A DNA stretch of 64,000 nt from JADLGL01 sp963667605 (GTDB lineage: Bacteria > Pseudomonadota > Alphaproteobacteria > Rhizobiales > Kaistiaceae). The translations under genes were made by a program, and so were the position numbers. The notes below the pieces were generated by a model that was not told the origin of the DNA, ran no database searches, and saw only the letters and a list, made by a program, of their open reading frames with translations. Within the stretch, counting starts at the first letter, position 1; each line of letters starts with the position of its first letter. The stretch spans positions 1 to 64,000 of the forward strand of contig CAXXUZ010000001.1 of assembly GCA_963667605.2 (NCBI GenBank), written 5' to 3'. Shown here in pieces: positions 53,500-62,967 of this stretch.

Positions 53500-55076
53500 T
53501 ATTGTCTTTGGCCGCGCGGGACAGCGCTGAGCCCGAATTTGGCGGCCGCAAGCGACCGCAGCGCGGCTTTGTCGACCTTGTTCTGGCGCCCCGTCACCGG
53601 CATCGGATCCAATTTCATCATGAAGTCGGGCCGCGCATCTTGTCCGGTTACTGACAGCACCTTATGCTCCAAATCACCTTCGTCGATCTCGGTCCCGGCC
53701 ATCGGCTGCCAGCATAACACCACCTCCTCATCCTGCTTCGCCTCATCCCAGACGCCGATCAGGGCGGTCTCGCGCAGCAAACGATTGCCGGAATGGTCAG
53801 TGATGGCTCGAAGACCGGCTTCGAGCGTCGCCGGATAGATATTAACTGCGGCGCGGATGATCATGTCCTTGGCGCGCCCGAGCAAGATCAGCGTCGGCTC
53901 GCCGCCGCGGTCGATGATCTTGCCGAGATCACCGGTCGCGAAGCTGTCGTTCTCCGCCAACTCTTCCTGGCCAATATAGCCGTTGAACAGCGCCCGGCTT
54001 TCCACGCAGATTTCTCCGTCTTGGGCGATCTTTGCCGCGGTCCCGGGGACCAGACGGCCGAGATAGTCGCCTTCGCCATCCCAGGCGATCTTCTCTTTGT
54101 CGGATGCTGTCGCGACCGGGCCGGCTTCGGTGAGCCCGTAGATCGCCGTCACTTTCGTTTCCGGCGCCAGCCATTCTCGAAGTGTCTTGAGGAACTCAGG
54201 CGTTACCGGGGCGCCCCCCAGAAACACTGCCTTGAGGCTCGACGGTAGGCGGGCGCGGTCGGGCCCGACCAGCTCCATCATTTCCATCCATAAGAACGGC
54301 GATCCGAAATAGGCGTCCGCCGTGCCCGACTCGATCAATTGTCGGACCATCGTCGCCCGGCGCTGCATTCGCCCCCGTGTAACCAACACTTCCTTGCCCA
54401 ACACCAGGCCATAGAGCACCTGTTGCGGCGTGTCGGCGATCATCGCGTGGGTGTCGGTATTTGTCGCGAGCGCTTCGATGTTGCCCAGGGTATGCGCCAC
54501 AGCTCCATGTGAAAGACGGACGCCCTTGGGTAGGCTGGTGGTCCCGCCGGTGAAGATGATGGTCACATCGTCACGGGGCGCCATCGTCTCGATGAGAGGC
54601 TTTGTTGTGTCGTCCGCGGCCGTTCGCACCAGCGAACGCGGCGAAACTTTGAGCTGCCGTAAGCCGCCCTCGACCGGCAATTTCGGCGGCACCATGATTT
54701 CCCGCTTCGCCAGGAACCCTCGCGCTCCCGGGATCCGGTTCGCCCAAAGGACGATCGGATGCACCAAGACCCAATTGGGTCGAGCGGCAGCGAGGCGCGT
54801 GGAATAGATCTCGTCGCCGAGCCCAGGCTCAGCCAATAGCGAAATACCGCCAAGTGCCGCGACCGCTATCATCGCCGCCGCGAAGGCGACACCGTTGGGT
54901 GCCTGGATAACGGCGACATCGCCCTTCTTGAAACCGCGGCTGTGGAGCGATCGCTGTAGCCCGACGATCTGTCTGCGGAGCTCCCCACGCGAGATCGAGG
55001 ATCCGCCGGGCTCCCTGATCGCCACCCGCTGGTCCCCGGAGGGCAGCATTTCAAAGAAGCGGGTCGCGAGATTCAT
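53499..55076 (-). CDS. OleC-like AMP-dependent acyl ligase/beta-lactone synthetase candidate
   Basis: 525 codons. ANL superfamily: P-loop IIFTGGTTSLPKGVRLSHG, aromatic motif YGLTEAGP, hinge FATGDLGKIIDRGGEPTLILLGR and a C-terminal domain ending QNKVDKAALRSLA with the Lys. Relatives next to KAS III and reductase genes are OleC enzymes, which turn beta-hydroxy acids into beta-lactones via an AMP ester. A plain fatty-acid CoA/ACP ligase cannot be excluded. Located 18 bases after the KAS III gene. Confidence 0.82.
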   Translation of the reverse strand: MNLATRFFEMLPSGDQRVAIREPGGSSISRGELRRQIVGLQRSLHSRGFKKGDVAVIQAPNGVAFAAAMIAVAALGGISLLAEPGLGDEIYSTRLAAARPNWVLVHPIVLWANRIPGARGFLAKREIMVPPKLPVEGGLRQLKVSPRSLVRTAADDTTKPLIETMAPRDDVTIIFTGGTTSLPKGVRLSHGAVAHTLGNIEALATNTDTHAMIADTPQQVLYGLVLGKEVLVTRGRMQRRATMVRQLIESGTADAYFGSPFLWMEMMELVGPDRARLPSSLKAVFLGGAPVTPEFLKTLREWLAPETKVTAIYGLTEAGPVATASDKEKIAWDGEGDYLGRLVPGTAAKIAQDGEICVESRALFNGYIGQEELAENDSFATGDLGKIIDRGGEPTLILLGRAKDMIIRAAVNIYPATLEAGLRAITDHSGNRLLRETALIGVWDEAKQDEEVVLCWQPMAGTEIDEGDLEHKVLSVTGQDARPDFMMKLDPMPVTGRQNKVDKAALRSLAAAKFGLSAVPRGQRQ

Positions 55077-55094
55077 CCCGACAACGTCGCCTGC

Positions 55095-56087
55095 CTAATA
55101 AGTGAGAATCATGCCGCCAAGTGTGAGGCCGGCTCCGGTTCCAGCCATCAACATCTCGTCGCCGCGTTGGAGGCGATCGGACTTCACCGCTTCATAGAGC
55201 GTTAGCGGGAGCGATGTTGCCACGCAATTGCCGAGGCGATCCAGCGTGACCACTACTTGGTCGTCGTCGATGCCATTGCGGCGGAGAGCACGAAGTGCCA
55301 GCAGGCTGGCCTGATGCGGCAAGACCAGCTTGATCGAGCCGGGCGATTTGGAAAGCCCTGGACGCAGCCGTTCCAAGAACGCGTCCTGATGCTGTCGAGC
55401 CAGACGATAGACTTTTGGCCCGGCCATTGAGAACAAGTTATCCTCTGGCCGCGTTTCTGGATTGGCCGGATGCAACCGCGAACCGCCGCCACGGATTTCG
55501 GTGAGATGGGCGCCAATGCTGTAGGTCTCGAACCGTGCCCGTTCGACGTGGCTTGCTTCCCCCTCCGGCGTTCTGGTGACGACGACCGCGCTCGCGGCGT
55601 CCCCAAACAACGCCGCACTTTCGGGGTCTTTGAAATTGAGCGCGACCGAGGCGACATCGGAGCTGACGATCAAGATGTTCTTGTAGCGATTTATGCCCAG
55701 CATCATCGCAGCCAAGTCCATCGCCAGCAGGAAGCTGAGGCAGGTGATGTGGACCGACATGCAAGCGACGCCTGACTTGCCGAGCCCAAGCTCGCGTTGG
55801 ATCAACGCAGAATTGTCAGGGATAGTTTGCTCCGGTGTGCCCGACGCACATAGGATTAGGTCGACATCCTGAAGTCGGAGGCCAGCGTCCTTGACCGCAT
55901 CTCGCGCCGCCTCGGCGCCCATATAAGAGTTGCTCTCGTTGGGACCCACCCAACGGCGCTCTTTCACGCCGGTATGGCGTTCGATCCAGCCGGGCTTGAT
56001 TCCGCAAATACGCTCGACTTCACTACTCGGAACCACGCGCTCAGGCAGATAGCGCCCGACGCCGAGTATCTTCATCGGCAAGCTCAT
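55095..56087 (-). CDS. KAS III/OleA-like thiolase-fold condensing enzyme
   Basis: 330 codons. FabH/OleA fold with the catalytic triad Cys116 (SVHITCLSFL), His258 (VLPHQASLLA) and Asn287 (RLGNCVATS). Also GIKPGWIERHTGVKERRW and the C-terminal AGTGAGLTLGGMIL. OleA joins two fatty acyl-CoAs head to head to a beta-keto acid; FabH starts fatty acid synthesis. The operon partners favour an OleA-like role. ATG overlaps the stop of the preceding fusion gene (TAATG). Confidence 0.85.
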   Translation of the reverse strand: MSLPMKILGVGRYLPERVVPSSEVERICGIKPGWIERHTGVKERRWVGPNESNSYMGAEAARDAVKDAGLRLQDVDLILCASGTPEQTIPDNSALIQRELGLGKSGVACMSVHITCLSFLLAMDLAAMMLGINRYKNILIVSSDVASVALNFKDPESAALFGDAASAVVVTRTPEGEASHVERARFETYSIGAHLTEIRGGGSRLHPANPETRPEDNLFSMAGPKVYRLARQHQDAFLERLRPGLSKSPGSIKLVLPHQASLLALRALRRNGIDDDQVVVTLDRLGNCVATSLPLTLYEAVKSDRLQRGDEMLMAGTGAGLTLGGMILTY

Positions 56088-58000
56088 TAGTTCACAGTCC
56101 CCTTAGGCTCACCGGTCTCCCGCCACGCTCTGGGGCAGTGGGCGGGCACGATCCGCAGTGCCGGCCATTCTTCATGCAATTGCGTAAGCTTTCGATACGT
56201 CTCATCCTGAGCCTTCTTGTCGACCGCCAGCAGGCGATGTGCGCCCCCTCGGTAGCCGCTCGCCTCGATTGCGGCAAGGTTCCAGCAGCCATCGGCAGCC
56301 AAAAACAAATCCGCGCCGTCCGATTGACGCCGCACGAAAGCACCAAGTTGTCCCGGAGCATGCCCGGGCAACTCAACCAACCGGATTGATCCGTCGCCGA
56401 AGAGATCGAGGCTCGAGCTAAAAACTGAGATTGGTGGTCCATCCGGGTCCGGCAGCAATTTCAAGCGTCCCGCCATATCCTCAGGCAGGTGACCGGGCAA
56501 GAGGCGCGCCCGGAAAGCGGACCATCCCCGTCGCCCTCTGACATCTGCCCAGGCTCGCCACGAGCACACTATCGGCACGCCGGGAAAATCTCTGAGACCG
56601 CCAAAATGATCGGGGTCAAAGTGAGAAAGGATAATGCCTTTTAGGTCGGCGGGGTTATAGCCGAGCGCATGAAGCTGGGCAGCGACAGCGTCTTCCTCAT
56701 TGATATCGGCCGGTGTAACCCAGCGCATGATCCTCCAAGGCAGCTTCCGGGTCGCAGCAAAAAACCGCGGCGCGTATCCGGTGTCCCACAGCCACAATCC
56801 TTGTTCAGGGTGCTCGATGATCGCGAACAGCGCCGGCACCGATATCCAACCGAGACCTCCACCGGGCTGAAAATAGAATTTTCTCGCCCAGGCCTGGCCG
56901 GCGGTGCGGACCCGGACCTTTAGCAAGGGCGTGCTGTTCGGCTCGGTGTCGACGGTCGGGCGGTGGGTTGTGGCGCTCGGCGTCGCCGGTGACTTGGGGA
57001 ACGCCTCATCTAAGCCCTGCTCGATGGAGACGCTGGGCTCGTAGCCGAGGTCGCGTCGGGCGGCGGTGATGTCGTAGGTCTGCGACAGGCCGAGAATGCT
57101 GGCGCTGTACGTCGTTAGCGGCGGTTCGCCTGGCAAATGCAGGGTTCGCCATAGCCATTCGAGCGCTTTCGCCGCCCGCATCGCCCGGCCGATCGGGATC
57201 TTCCGGCTCGGCGCCTGGAACCCGAAGCGGGTGACGACCTCTGTTATGGCGTCCCAGATCCGGAGGTCCTTACCGCCGGTCACGACATAAACGTTGCCGA
57301 CCGCTTTTTCGCTTTTAAGGGCGAGCAGGATTGCGGCGACGACGTCGCGAACGTGGGTGAGATTGGTGACAGTGTTGCCATCGCCGATGATGGGGAGACG
57401 GCCCTTTTCAGCCGATTTGATCAAGCGTGGGAATATTGTGGTGTCTCCGGGCCCGTAGATCGCCTTGGGTCGCAGAATGACAGTTTCCAATCCTGGCGTT
57501 CCCTCCGCTACTTGCCGCACGCGGTCCTCCCCCAACCGCTTCGTCTCGGAGTATACCGATACGTGCTTATCCGGCAGCGGCTCGGTTTCTGTTAGATTCC
57601 ACTGAGCGACGGACCGCGTCATCACGCTAGGCGATGAAATGTAGACTAGCCGCTTCACTCCATGAGCGAGGCAGGCGGCGATCACATTTTCTGTCCCGCC
57701 GACATTTATCGCGTGGAAGTCCCGTTTCCGGCCCCAGACCGAGGACAACGCTCCCCCGTGAACGACCGCCTTGACGCCCTCCATCGCTGTCATCAGTCCG
57801 GGCAGATCTCGCAGATCGACCGGGCGAAAATCGGCGCCTTCGGCCTGAAGCTGAAGACCAAGCGTCAGATTGCGGCCGGTTGCGCGAACCGGTTGGCCGA
57901 GTTCGATCAGCCTCCGCACCAGATGCCGCCCGAGAAAGCCGGTTGCGCCGGTAACTAGGACGGGCCCATCAAACATCAGCCTGTCCGCGGCCAAGGCCAT
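56087..58000 (-). CDS. OleD-like NAD(P) reductase fused to metallo-beta-lactamase-fold hydrolase
   Basis: 637 codons, two enzymes in one chain. Residues 12-330: short-chain dehydrogenase/3beta-HSD family with GATGFLGRHLV at the cofactor site and the YSETK catalytic motif, close to OleD 2-alkyl-3-oxoalkanoate reductases. Residues about 355-637: metallo-beta-lactamase fold with SHFDPDHFGGL (HxDxDH), the PGHAPGQLG His and ADGCWN Asp. OleB, the usual beta-lactone decarboxylase, is absent; the second domain may act on the lactone or on an ester instead (inference). First gene of the operon. Confidence 0.85.
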   Translation of the reverse strand: MALAADRLMFDGPVLVTGATGFLGRHLVRRLIELGQPVRATGRNLTLGLQLQAEGADFRPVDLRDLPGLMTAMEGVKAVVHGGALSSVWGRKRDFHAINVGGTENVIAACLAHGVKRLVYISSPSVMTRSVAQWNLTETEPLPDKHVSVYSETKRLGEDRVRQVAEGTPGLETVILRPKAIYGPGDTTIFPRLIKSAEKGRLPIIGDGNTVTNLTHVRDVVAAILLALKSEKAVGNVYVVTGGKDLRIWDAITEVVTRFGFQAPSRKIPIGRAMRAAKALEWLWRTLHLPGEPPLTTYSASILGLSQTYDITAARRDLGYEPSVSIEQGLDEAFPKSPATPSATTHRPTVDTEPNSTPLLKVRVRTAGQAWARKFYFQPGGGLGWISVPALFAIIEHPEQGLWLWDTGYAPRFFAATRKLPWRIMRWVTPADINEEDAVAAQLHALGYNPADLKGIILSHFDPDHFGGLRDFPGVPIVCSWRAWADVRGRRGWSAFRARLLPGHLPEDMAGRLKLLPDPDGPPISVFSSSLDLFGDGSIRLVELPGHAPGQLGAFVRRQSDGADLFLAADGCWNLAAIEASGYRGGAHRLLAVDKKAQDETYRKLTQLHEEWPALRIVPAHCPRAWRETGEPKGTVN

Positions 58001-58170
58001 GGGTGAGGCAGATCGGCGAAAAGGAAAGACAACCGCAACCGGAAATCATCGAAGTACAATAATACACTATTAAGTAGAAAACAGTTGAAACCAGCCTCTG
58101 GAATACATCGCGATGTGAGATAAGAGCAACGTCCGGATTTTGCAGCCCTTAAGCGGAGCATCGCTCAAAT

Positions 58171-59565
58171 TCAGGCGTCCGTGTCGGCGGCTCGGGCAAC
58201 CGTCTCTTCCGCCGGCAACCTGATTTCTGCTCGCAGGCCTCCACTTGGTCGATTTGCCAGGACGAGATCACCACCATGAGCAAGGATGATCGACCGCGCG
58301 ATCGACAGGCCGAGCCCGACCCCGCCGGTTGCCCGGCTTCGCGATAATTCAAGCCGAACGAAAGGTTGAAACACCTCGTCGATCCGGTCGGCCGGGACAC
58401 CGGGGCCGCGGTCCTCGATCGCGATCGCCGGGCCAGAAGGATTGTCGGCCAAGGACACGCGCGCTCTCTCGCCATATTGAATTGCATTCTCGATCAGATT
58501 CGAGATCGCCCGCTTGAGCGCGGTTGGTCGGCACCGATAGGGTAGTCGTGCCGCCTGGCTAAAACGGACATCCTTGCCGAAATCGGCATAGTCATCGACC
58601 GTCGAGGCGATCAAGGCAGCAAGGTCGACCGAGCGCCATGATTCTGCGGCTGCCTCATCGCGTGCAAATGCCAAGGTGGCCTCAATCATTCGCTGCATTT
58701 CTTCCGGCGTTGCGTTGATCTTGCTCTTCGCTTCTTCATCATCGAGCAACTCCGCTCGCAATTTGAGCGACGTGATTGGCGTCCTGAGATCGTGCCCGAT
58801 GGCGGCGATCATCCGGGTCCGATCGGCCACGAAGCGCTGCAATCGTACCTGCATCTGATTGAAGGCGATAGTTACGCGCCGCATCTCGTCCGGGCCCTGC
58901 TCAGCTAGCGGAGGTTCGGTGGTGCCGCGTCCAAGCGCATCGGCTCTTGTGGCAAGCGCTCGTAGCGGACGCATCGCGCGCCGGGCGGTGAGGGCGACAA
59001 TCAGGAGAATCGCAATCCCCATCACCGCAGTCGAGGCAATCGTCGGCCAGGCCCATGCGATCGATTCAGCGCTGACGCGGGTCTGCGCATTGAGCCAGCC
59101 TGAATCCGGAAACGGGACCGAGACCAAGACGTCATATCGACTGTTCTGAAACGGTATCAACCGATCGAGATTCCGTGGCGGCTGAACGAATCGGGTGGCG
59201 TTGCCGTCCTGGACGATTTGCACCCGAACGCGACTGCGAATGGTCTCGCCGAATAGGCGTGCGATTTGGACCGGCAGCGCTCCCGCCGGTGTTGTCGGTG
59301 GGATCACGCTTTCTTCGGTGGTCCAGATTCGGACCCGCGGCGAGCTCGCCGCCCGTGCCAATTGGTCTCGAAGCTCCGGTGGCGTCAGCCAAAGCATGCG
59401 CAACACCGAGGCGGTATTCTCAAGCAGAGCGAGCCGATCGGCCTGGCGCAGCGCCTCCGACCGCTCATCGGAGAAGATAATGAAGGCAACCACCTGCGAC
59501 GCCGCCAGGGCGGCGAGCAACAGAGCAATCAATTGGCCGGCGAGCGTGCGCGGCAACAATCTCAC
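58171..59565 (-). CDS. Sensor histidine kinase, EnvZ/OmpR type partner
   Basis: 464 codons. Membrane helix at residues 8-30, a periplasmic sensor part, second helix about residues 172-192, HAMP (RRAMRPLRALATRADALGRG), HisKA with IAAIGHDLRTPITSLKLRAELL (phospho-His in GHD) and HATPase with NLIENAIQYG, EDRGPGVP and GVGLGLSIA. The gene overlaps the response regulator stop by four bases. The two form an operon divergent from the EF-hand gene. Confidence 0.92.
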   Translation of the reverse strand: MRLLPRTLAGQLIALLLAALAASQVVAFIIFSDERSEALRQADRLALLENTASVLRMLWLTPPELRDQLARAASSPRVRIWTTEESVIPPTTPAGALPVQIARLFGETIRSRVRVQIVQDGNATRFVQPPRNLDRLIPFQNSRYDVLVSVPFPDSGWLNAQTRVSAESIAWAWPTIASTAVMGIAILLIVALTARRAMRPLRALATRADALGRGTTEPPLAEQGPDEMRRVTIAFNQMQVRLQRFVADRTRMIAAIGHDLRTPITSLKLRAELLDDEEAKSKINATPEEMQRMIEATLAFARDEAAAESWRSVDLAALIASTVDDYADFGKDVRFSQAARLPYRCRPTALKRAISNLIENAIQYGERARVSLADNPSGPAIAIEDRGPGVPADRIDEVFQPFVRLELSRSRATGGVGLGLSIARSIILAHGGDLVLANRPSGGLRAEIRLPAEETVARAADTDA

Positions 59566-60287
59566 TCTTGCCCCTCCTCAACCTCCACCGCTAGCACATA
59601 GCCGCCACCCCAGACCGTCTTGATAATGGCCGGGTTCTTCGGATCGGATTCGATCTTCTTGCGCAGCCGGCTCACCTGATTATCGATCGACCGTTCAAAC
59701 GGCTCCAAGGATCGGCCCGCCGTCAGATCGAGCAGTTGCTCGCGCGATAGCACCATATGCGGCCGCTGCAGAAACATCAGAAGCAGCCTGAACTCAGCCG
59801 TGCTCAGTGGGACGGCGATCTCATCGGCCCCGACCAATTCCCGCCTGCCGGCGTCCAATTGCCAATGGTCGAAGCGGAATCGCGTCGCCGTGACGATGTT
59901 GCGGTTGACCGGCAGCGTTTTCGAGCGGCGTAGAACCGCCCGGATCCGGGCCAGTAGTTCGCGCGGGCTGAAAGGCTTCGTGACATAATCATCAGCGCCG
60001 ATCTCAAGCCCGACCACTCGATCGGTCTCATCGATCATTGCGGTCAGGAGGATCACCGGAATATCGCTGGTCTGGCGGAGCATCCGGCACAGGGACAGCC
60101 CATCCTCGCCCGGCATCATGATGTCGAGCACCACAAGGTCGATGGCGTTGGCCTTTAATAGCCGCCGCATTTCCGGGCCGCCGCTGGCGGCTGCGGCACG
60201 CATCCCCTTCTTCGCCAAATATCTGACTAGCGGCTCCCTGATGTCGGCCGAATCGTCGACGACGAGGATGTGAGGCGACGGCTCCAT
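59562..60287 (-). CDS. OmpR-family response regulator
   Basis: 241 codons. Receiver domain with ILVVDDSADIRE, LVVLDIMMPGEDG (phospho-Asp) and TKPFSPRELLARI (Lys), and a winged-helix output domain (RFRFDHWQLDAG…AEFRLLLMFLQRPHMVLSREQLLDLT…RLRKKIE). Transcription factor for the kinase encoded next to it. May control the divergent EF-hand gene from the shared 197-bp intergenic region. Confidence 0.93.
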   Translation of the reverse strand: MEPSPHILVVDDSADIREPLVRYLAKKGMRAAAASGGPEMRRLLKANAIDLVVLDIMMPGEDGLSLCRMLRQTSDIPVILLTAMIDETDRVVGLEIGADDYVTKPFSPRELLARIRAVLRRSKTLPVNRNIVTATRFRFDHWQLDAGRRELVGADEIAVPLSTAEFRLLLMFLQRPHMVLSREQLLDLTAGRSLEPFERSIDNQVSRLRKKIESDPKNPAIIKTVWGGGYVLAVEVEEGQE

Positions 60288-60484
60288 CCGGCTTCTCCTA
60301 GACTGCGGTCGGCTAAATATATGAGCCCACCGTCAGTCGCCAGAACTACAATAATGTAACGACTTGTATCAATCGCCCAGCTTTGCGACAGGCCGGCACA
60401 ACAACAAAGATGGGCGAGCAAACGAGGCTAGCCAAATGGCGCTAGATACCCAGAAATCATATCGGGAAGGATGAGGGGTGGAAG

Positions 60485-61165
60485 ATGAAAACGTCGAAAC
60501 GACTCACGGCAATTACGATCGCCGGCGCGATCGGTCTTGCGGCATTTCCGGCATTGGCTCAGCAGCCGGCAGAGCGCGGAAATCAACCGCCTGGCTTCGC
60601 CGGCGGCGATCCCGCCGCCGATGGCGGGGCAATGCAGGTCATGCTGGCGCGATTGCTCGCTCTGGACCTGAACGACGACGGGCAGATCACAGAACGCGAA
60701 TTCGCTGAGGGCTGGATGTTGGTCTTCCAGCAGCTCGACGCCAATGGCGATGGTGTCATCGATCCGGCGGAACTGCCCATCCTTGGCGCTCAACTGGCCC
60801 AAGGCGGCGTGGCCGAGATGCAAAATCGAGGCGGAGCGAACGCCCGCGGGTTCAACGCGCCCGGTGGCCAGCAGGGCAATCAAGGTCGAGGCGGTCCGGA
60901 CGGACCCAATTTCGCCGATCCGCGGATGGGCTCGCCCAATTTTGGTGGCGGCATGAACTTCGGCCAGCATCAGCGGTTCAACGGCAATAATGGTCGGGCT
61001 GGTCCCGGCGAGCATAATTTCACCGGCCCCGGCGCCGGTCCGCGGATGGGCTCGCCCAATTTCGGTGGTGGCATGAACTTTGGCCCGCAGCAGTGGTTCA
61101 GCGGCCATCGCGGTCATCCTGGCGGATTCGGCAACTTTGGCCCTGGGCAATTCCAACGGCAATAG
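60485..61165 (+). CDS. Secreted EF-hand protein with Gly/Asn/Pro-rich tandem repeat
   Basis: 226 codons. Signal peptide to residue 27 (…AFPALAQ). A pair of EF hands: DLNDDGQITEREF (residues ~58-70) and DANGDGVIDPAEL (~85-97), with all calcium-binding positions kept. The C-terminal half is low complexity with an exact 40-codon repeat (60922 and 61042, RMGSPNFGGGMNF). Probably periplasmic or secreted, calcium-sensitive. Divergent from the two-component system, which may regulate it. RBS GGGTGGAAG is near ATG. Confidence 0.8.
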   Translation: MKTSKRLTAITIAGAIGLAAFPALAQQPAERGNQPPGFAGGDPAADGGAMQVMLARLLALDLNDDGQITEREFAEGWMLVFQQLDANGDGVIDPAELPILGAQLAQGGVAEMQNRGGANARGFNAPGGQQGNQGRGGPDGPNFADPRMGSPNFGGGMNFGQHQRFNGNNGRAGPGEHNFTGPGAGPRMGSPNFGGGMNFGPQQWFSGHRGHPGGFGNFGPGQFQRQ

Positions 61166-61287
61166 CGGCGAGCTAGCCAGTCCGGTGGTAGAAAGGGGCG
61201 GGAACATTCGCCCCTTTTGATTCGGCCGCAATGGTGTTGTTGCCCTTCCGCCAGGCGCGCTATGCTGACGCCATATTGGGAGGGCCC

Positions 61288-62259
61288 ATGGATTCGCCGC
61301 CACCGACACGATCTGAAACGATGCTGGTCCCGTTCGCACTTGCCCGTGGCGATGGCACGATTGTCGAAGCCAACGATTCGATCCAGGCGCTGGCCGGGCC
61401 GATCGACGGACGCAAACTTGCCGACATTGGGGTTGCTGCCGACGATGTCGGCCGGGGCCTCCGCCGCGTGCGACTCACCAAGCCAGACGGGACCTCGGCA
61501 GAGGTTCTTTTTGTCGTAAGCCAGTCTAGCAGTGCCGAACATGGTTCGGTCTTGGCAATTGTGGCCCTCAGCGACAAAGCCCTGGTTGAGGAAGAGCGCG
61601 AACTACGCGAGTTGGCACGATTTCCGCGGGCCAATCCTGCTCCAGTTCTGCGAATGGATCGGGAGGGCCGCATCGTCTCGTGCAATCCTGCGGCGGAACG
61701 ACTGTTTCGTAACACCGACCTGAAATCGGCTCCCTGGCAGGACGTCTGCGGTGGCGTCGATGACGAATTTTGGAGCCGGGTTCTCAAGGATAACACCCCT
61801 CCTTCAATCGAGACGAATATCGGCGAAGAAACCGTTCGGTTCGAGCATGTGCGTGCGCCAAGCGGCGAGATCGTGACCGCCTTCGGCATCATCACAACAG
61901 ATTTCCGCCGGGCTGAGCGCGAACTCGACGAGAAAGCAAACGAGCTGGCAGAAATCGCCCGGTTCCCCGACATGAATCCTGGTCCTGTTATCCGGACCAA
62001 CAATGAAGGCGAGATACTATTGGCCAATTCCGCCGCGCGGGAGATTTTTGGTGGTCTTCTGGTCGGCCGCAACTGGCGAGATGTCTGTCCCAATGTCGAT
62101 GATCAATCCTGGCGCGCGATTGTGGCGGCCGACGACGTCGTTCCGGTCGAGGGACGCGTTGGCGGCCATGATTTTGTTTTCAACCACCGCAGTGACCCGC
62201 AAACGAACTTGGTGTTCGTCTACGGCACCGACGTGACTGGGCAGAAGCAGGCCGAGTAG
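61288..62259 (+). CDS. PAS-domain sensor part of histidine kinase (ends at TAG)
   Basis: 324 codons from ATG 61288 (RBS GGGAGG; ATG 61231 has none). Two PAS domains: residues ~110-200 (ARFPRANPAPVLRMDREGRIVSCNPAAERLF) and ~225-315 (ARFPDMNPGPVIRTNNEGEILLANSAAREIF), with helical linkers. The chain meets TAG 62257 in KQAE-TAG-ALRQNKKMATLGTLAAG. There relatives carry an acidic or other residue and continue without pause. The same frame goes on with the kinase core. A broken gene or suppressed stop. Confidence 0.75.
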   Translation: MDSPPPTRSETMLVPFALARGDGTIVEANDSIQALAGPIDGRKLADIGVAADDVGRGLRRVRLTKPDGTSAEVLFVVSQSSSAEHGSVLAIVALSDKALVEEERELRELARFPRANPAPVLRMDREGRIVSCNPAAERLFRNTDLKSAPWQDVCGGVDDEFWSRVLKDNTPPSIETNIGEETVRFEHVRAPSGEIVTAFGIITTDFRRAERELDEKANELAEIARFPDMNPGPVIRTNNEGEILLANSAAREIFGGLLVGRNWRDVCPNVDDQSWRAIVAADDVVPVEGRVGGHDFVFNHRSDPQTNLVFVYGTDVTGQKQAE

Positions 62260-62280
62260 GCGCTTCGACAGAACAAAAAG

Positions 62281-62937
62281 ATGGCAACGCTGGGAACGCT
62301 CGCCGCCGGCGTAACCCATGAACTAAACAACCCAGCCGCAGCAACGCGGCGCGCCGCCGATCAACTTAAGGAAAAGCTAGCTGCACTGGAGCTAGCCCAT
62401 TTGAGCTTCAATCCCGCCGCCCAGAGCGAGCAGGTGCAGGCCGCTCTTCATCAACTTCTCGATCAGGCCCGAGAGGCCAGCGGCAATGTCGGGGACCTGG
62501 ACGCCATCGGCCGGGCCGACAAGGAAATGGAGCTGGAAGACTGGCTGGATGAGAAGAATGTCCCAGACCTGTGGGAAATTGGCGCTGACCTGGTGGCTGC
62601 CGGTTTGGAGCCCGCTTTATTGGAGCCGCTGGCCGAAGGCCTCGCAGGGCCCGATTTGGCCGGTGCGCTGAACTGGGTTGCGTCCGTATTCAACATCGCC
62701 TCGCTGGCCAACACCGTCAGTCATGGCGGTGCGCGACTTTCCGAAATCGTAAGTGCGCTCAAGGGCTATTCTTATCTTGGCCAGGCCCCGATCCAAGATG
62801 TCGATTTGCGGGAAGGGTTGGAGAACACGCTCGTCATCCTCCGCAGCAAGTTGAAATACGGGATCACCCTCCATCGCGACTACGCCGACAACATGCCGCT
62901 TGTTCCCGCCTATGGCAGCGAACTCAACCAGGTGTAG
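62281..62937 (+). pseudogene. Histidine kinase dimerisation/H-box part (between two TAGs)
   Basis: Continues the frame of 61288-62259. MATLGTLAAGVTHELNNPAAA is the phospho-His box; a long helical insert (residues 40-160) with Leu/Glu repeats separates it from the region leading to GSELNQV, where a second TAG (62935-62937) interrupts just before the N-box. Confidence 0.65.
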
Positions 62938-62967
62938 ACCAACATCATCGACAATGCCGCGGACGCA

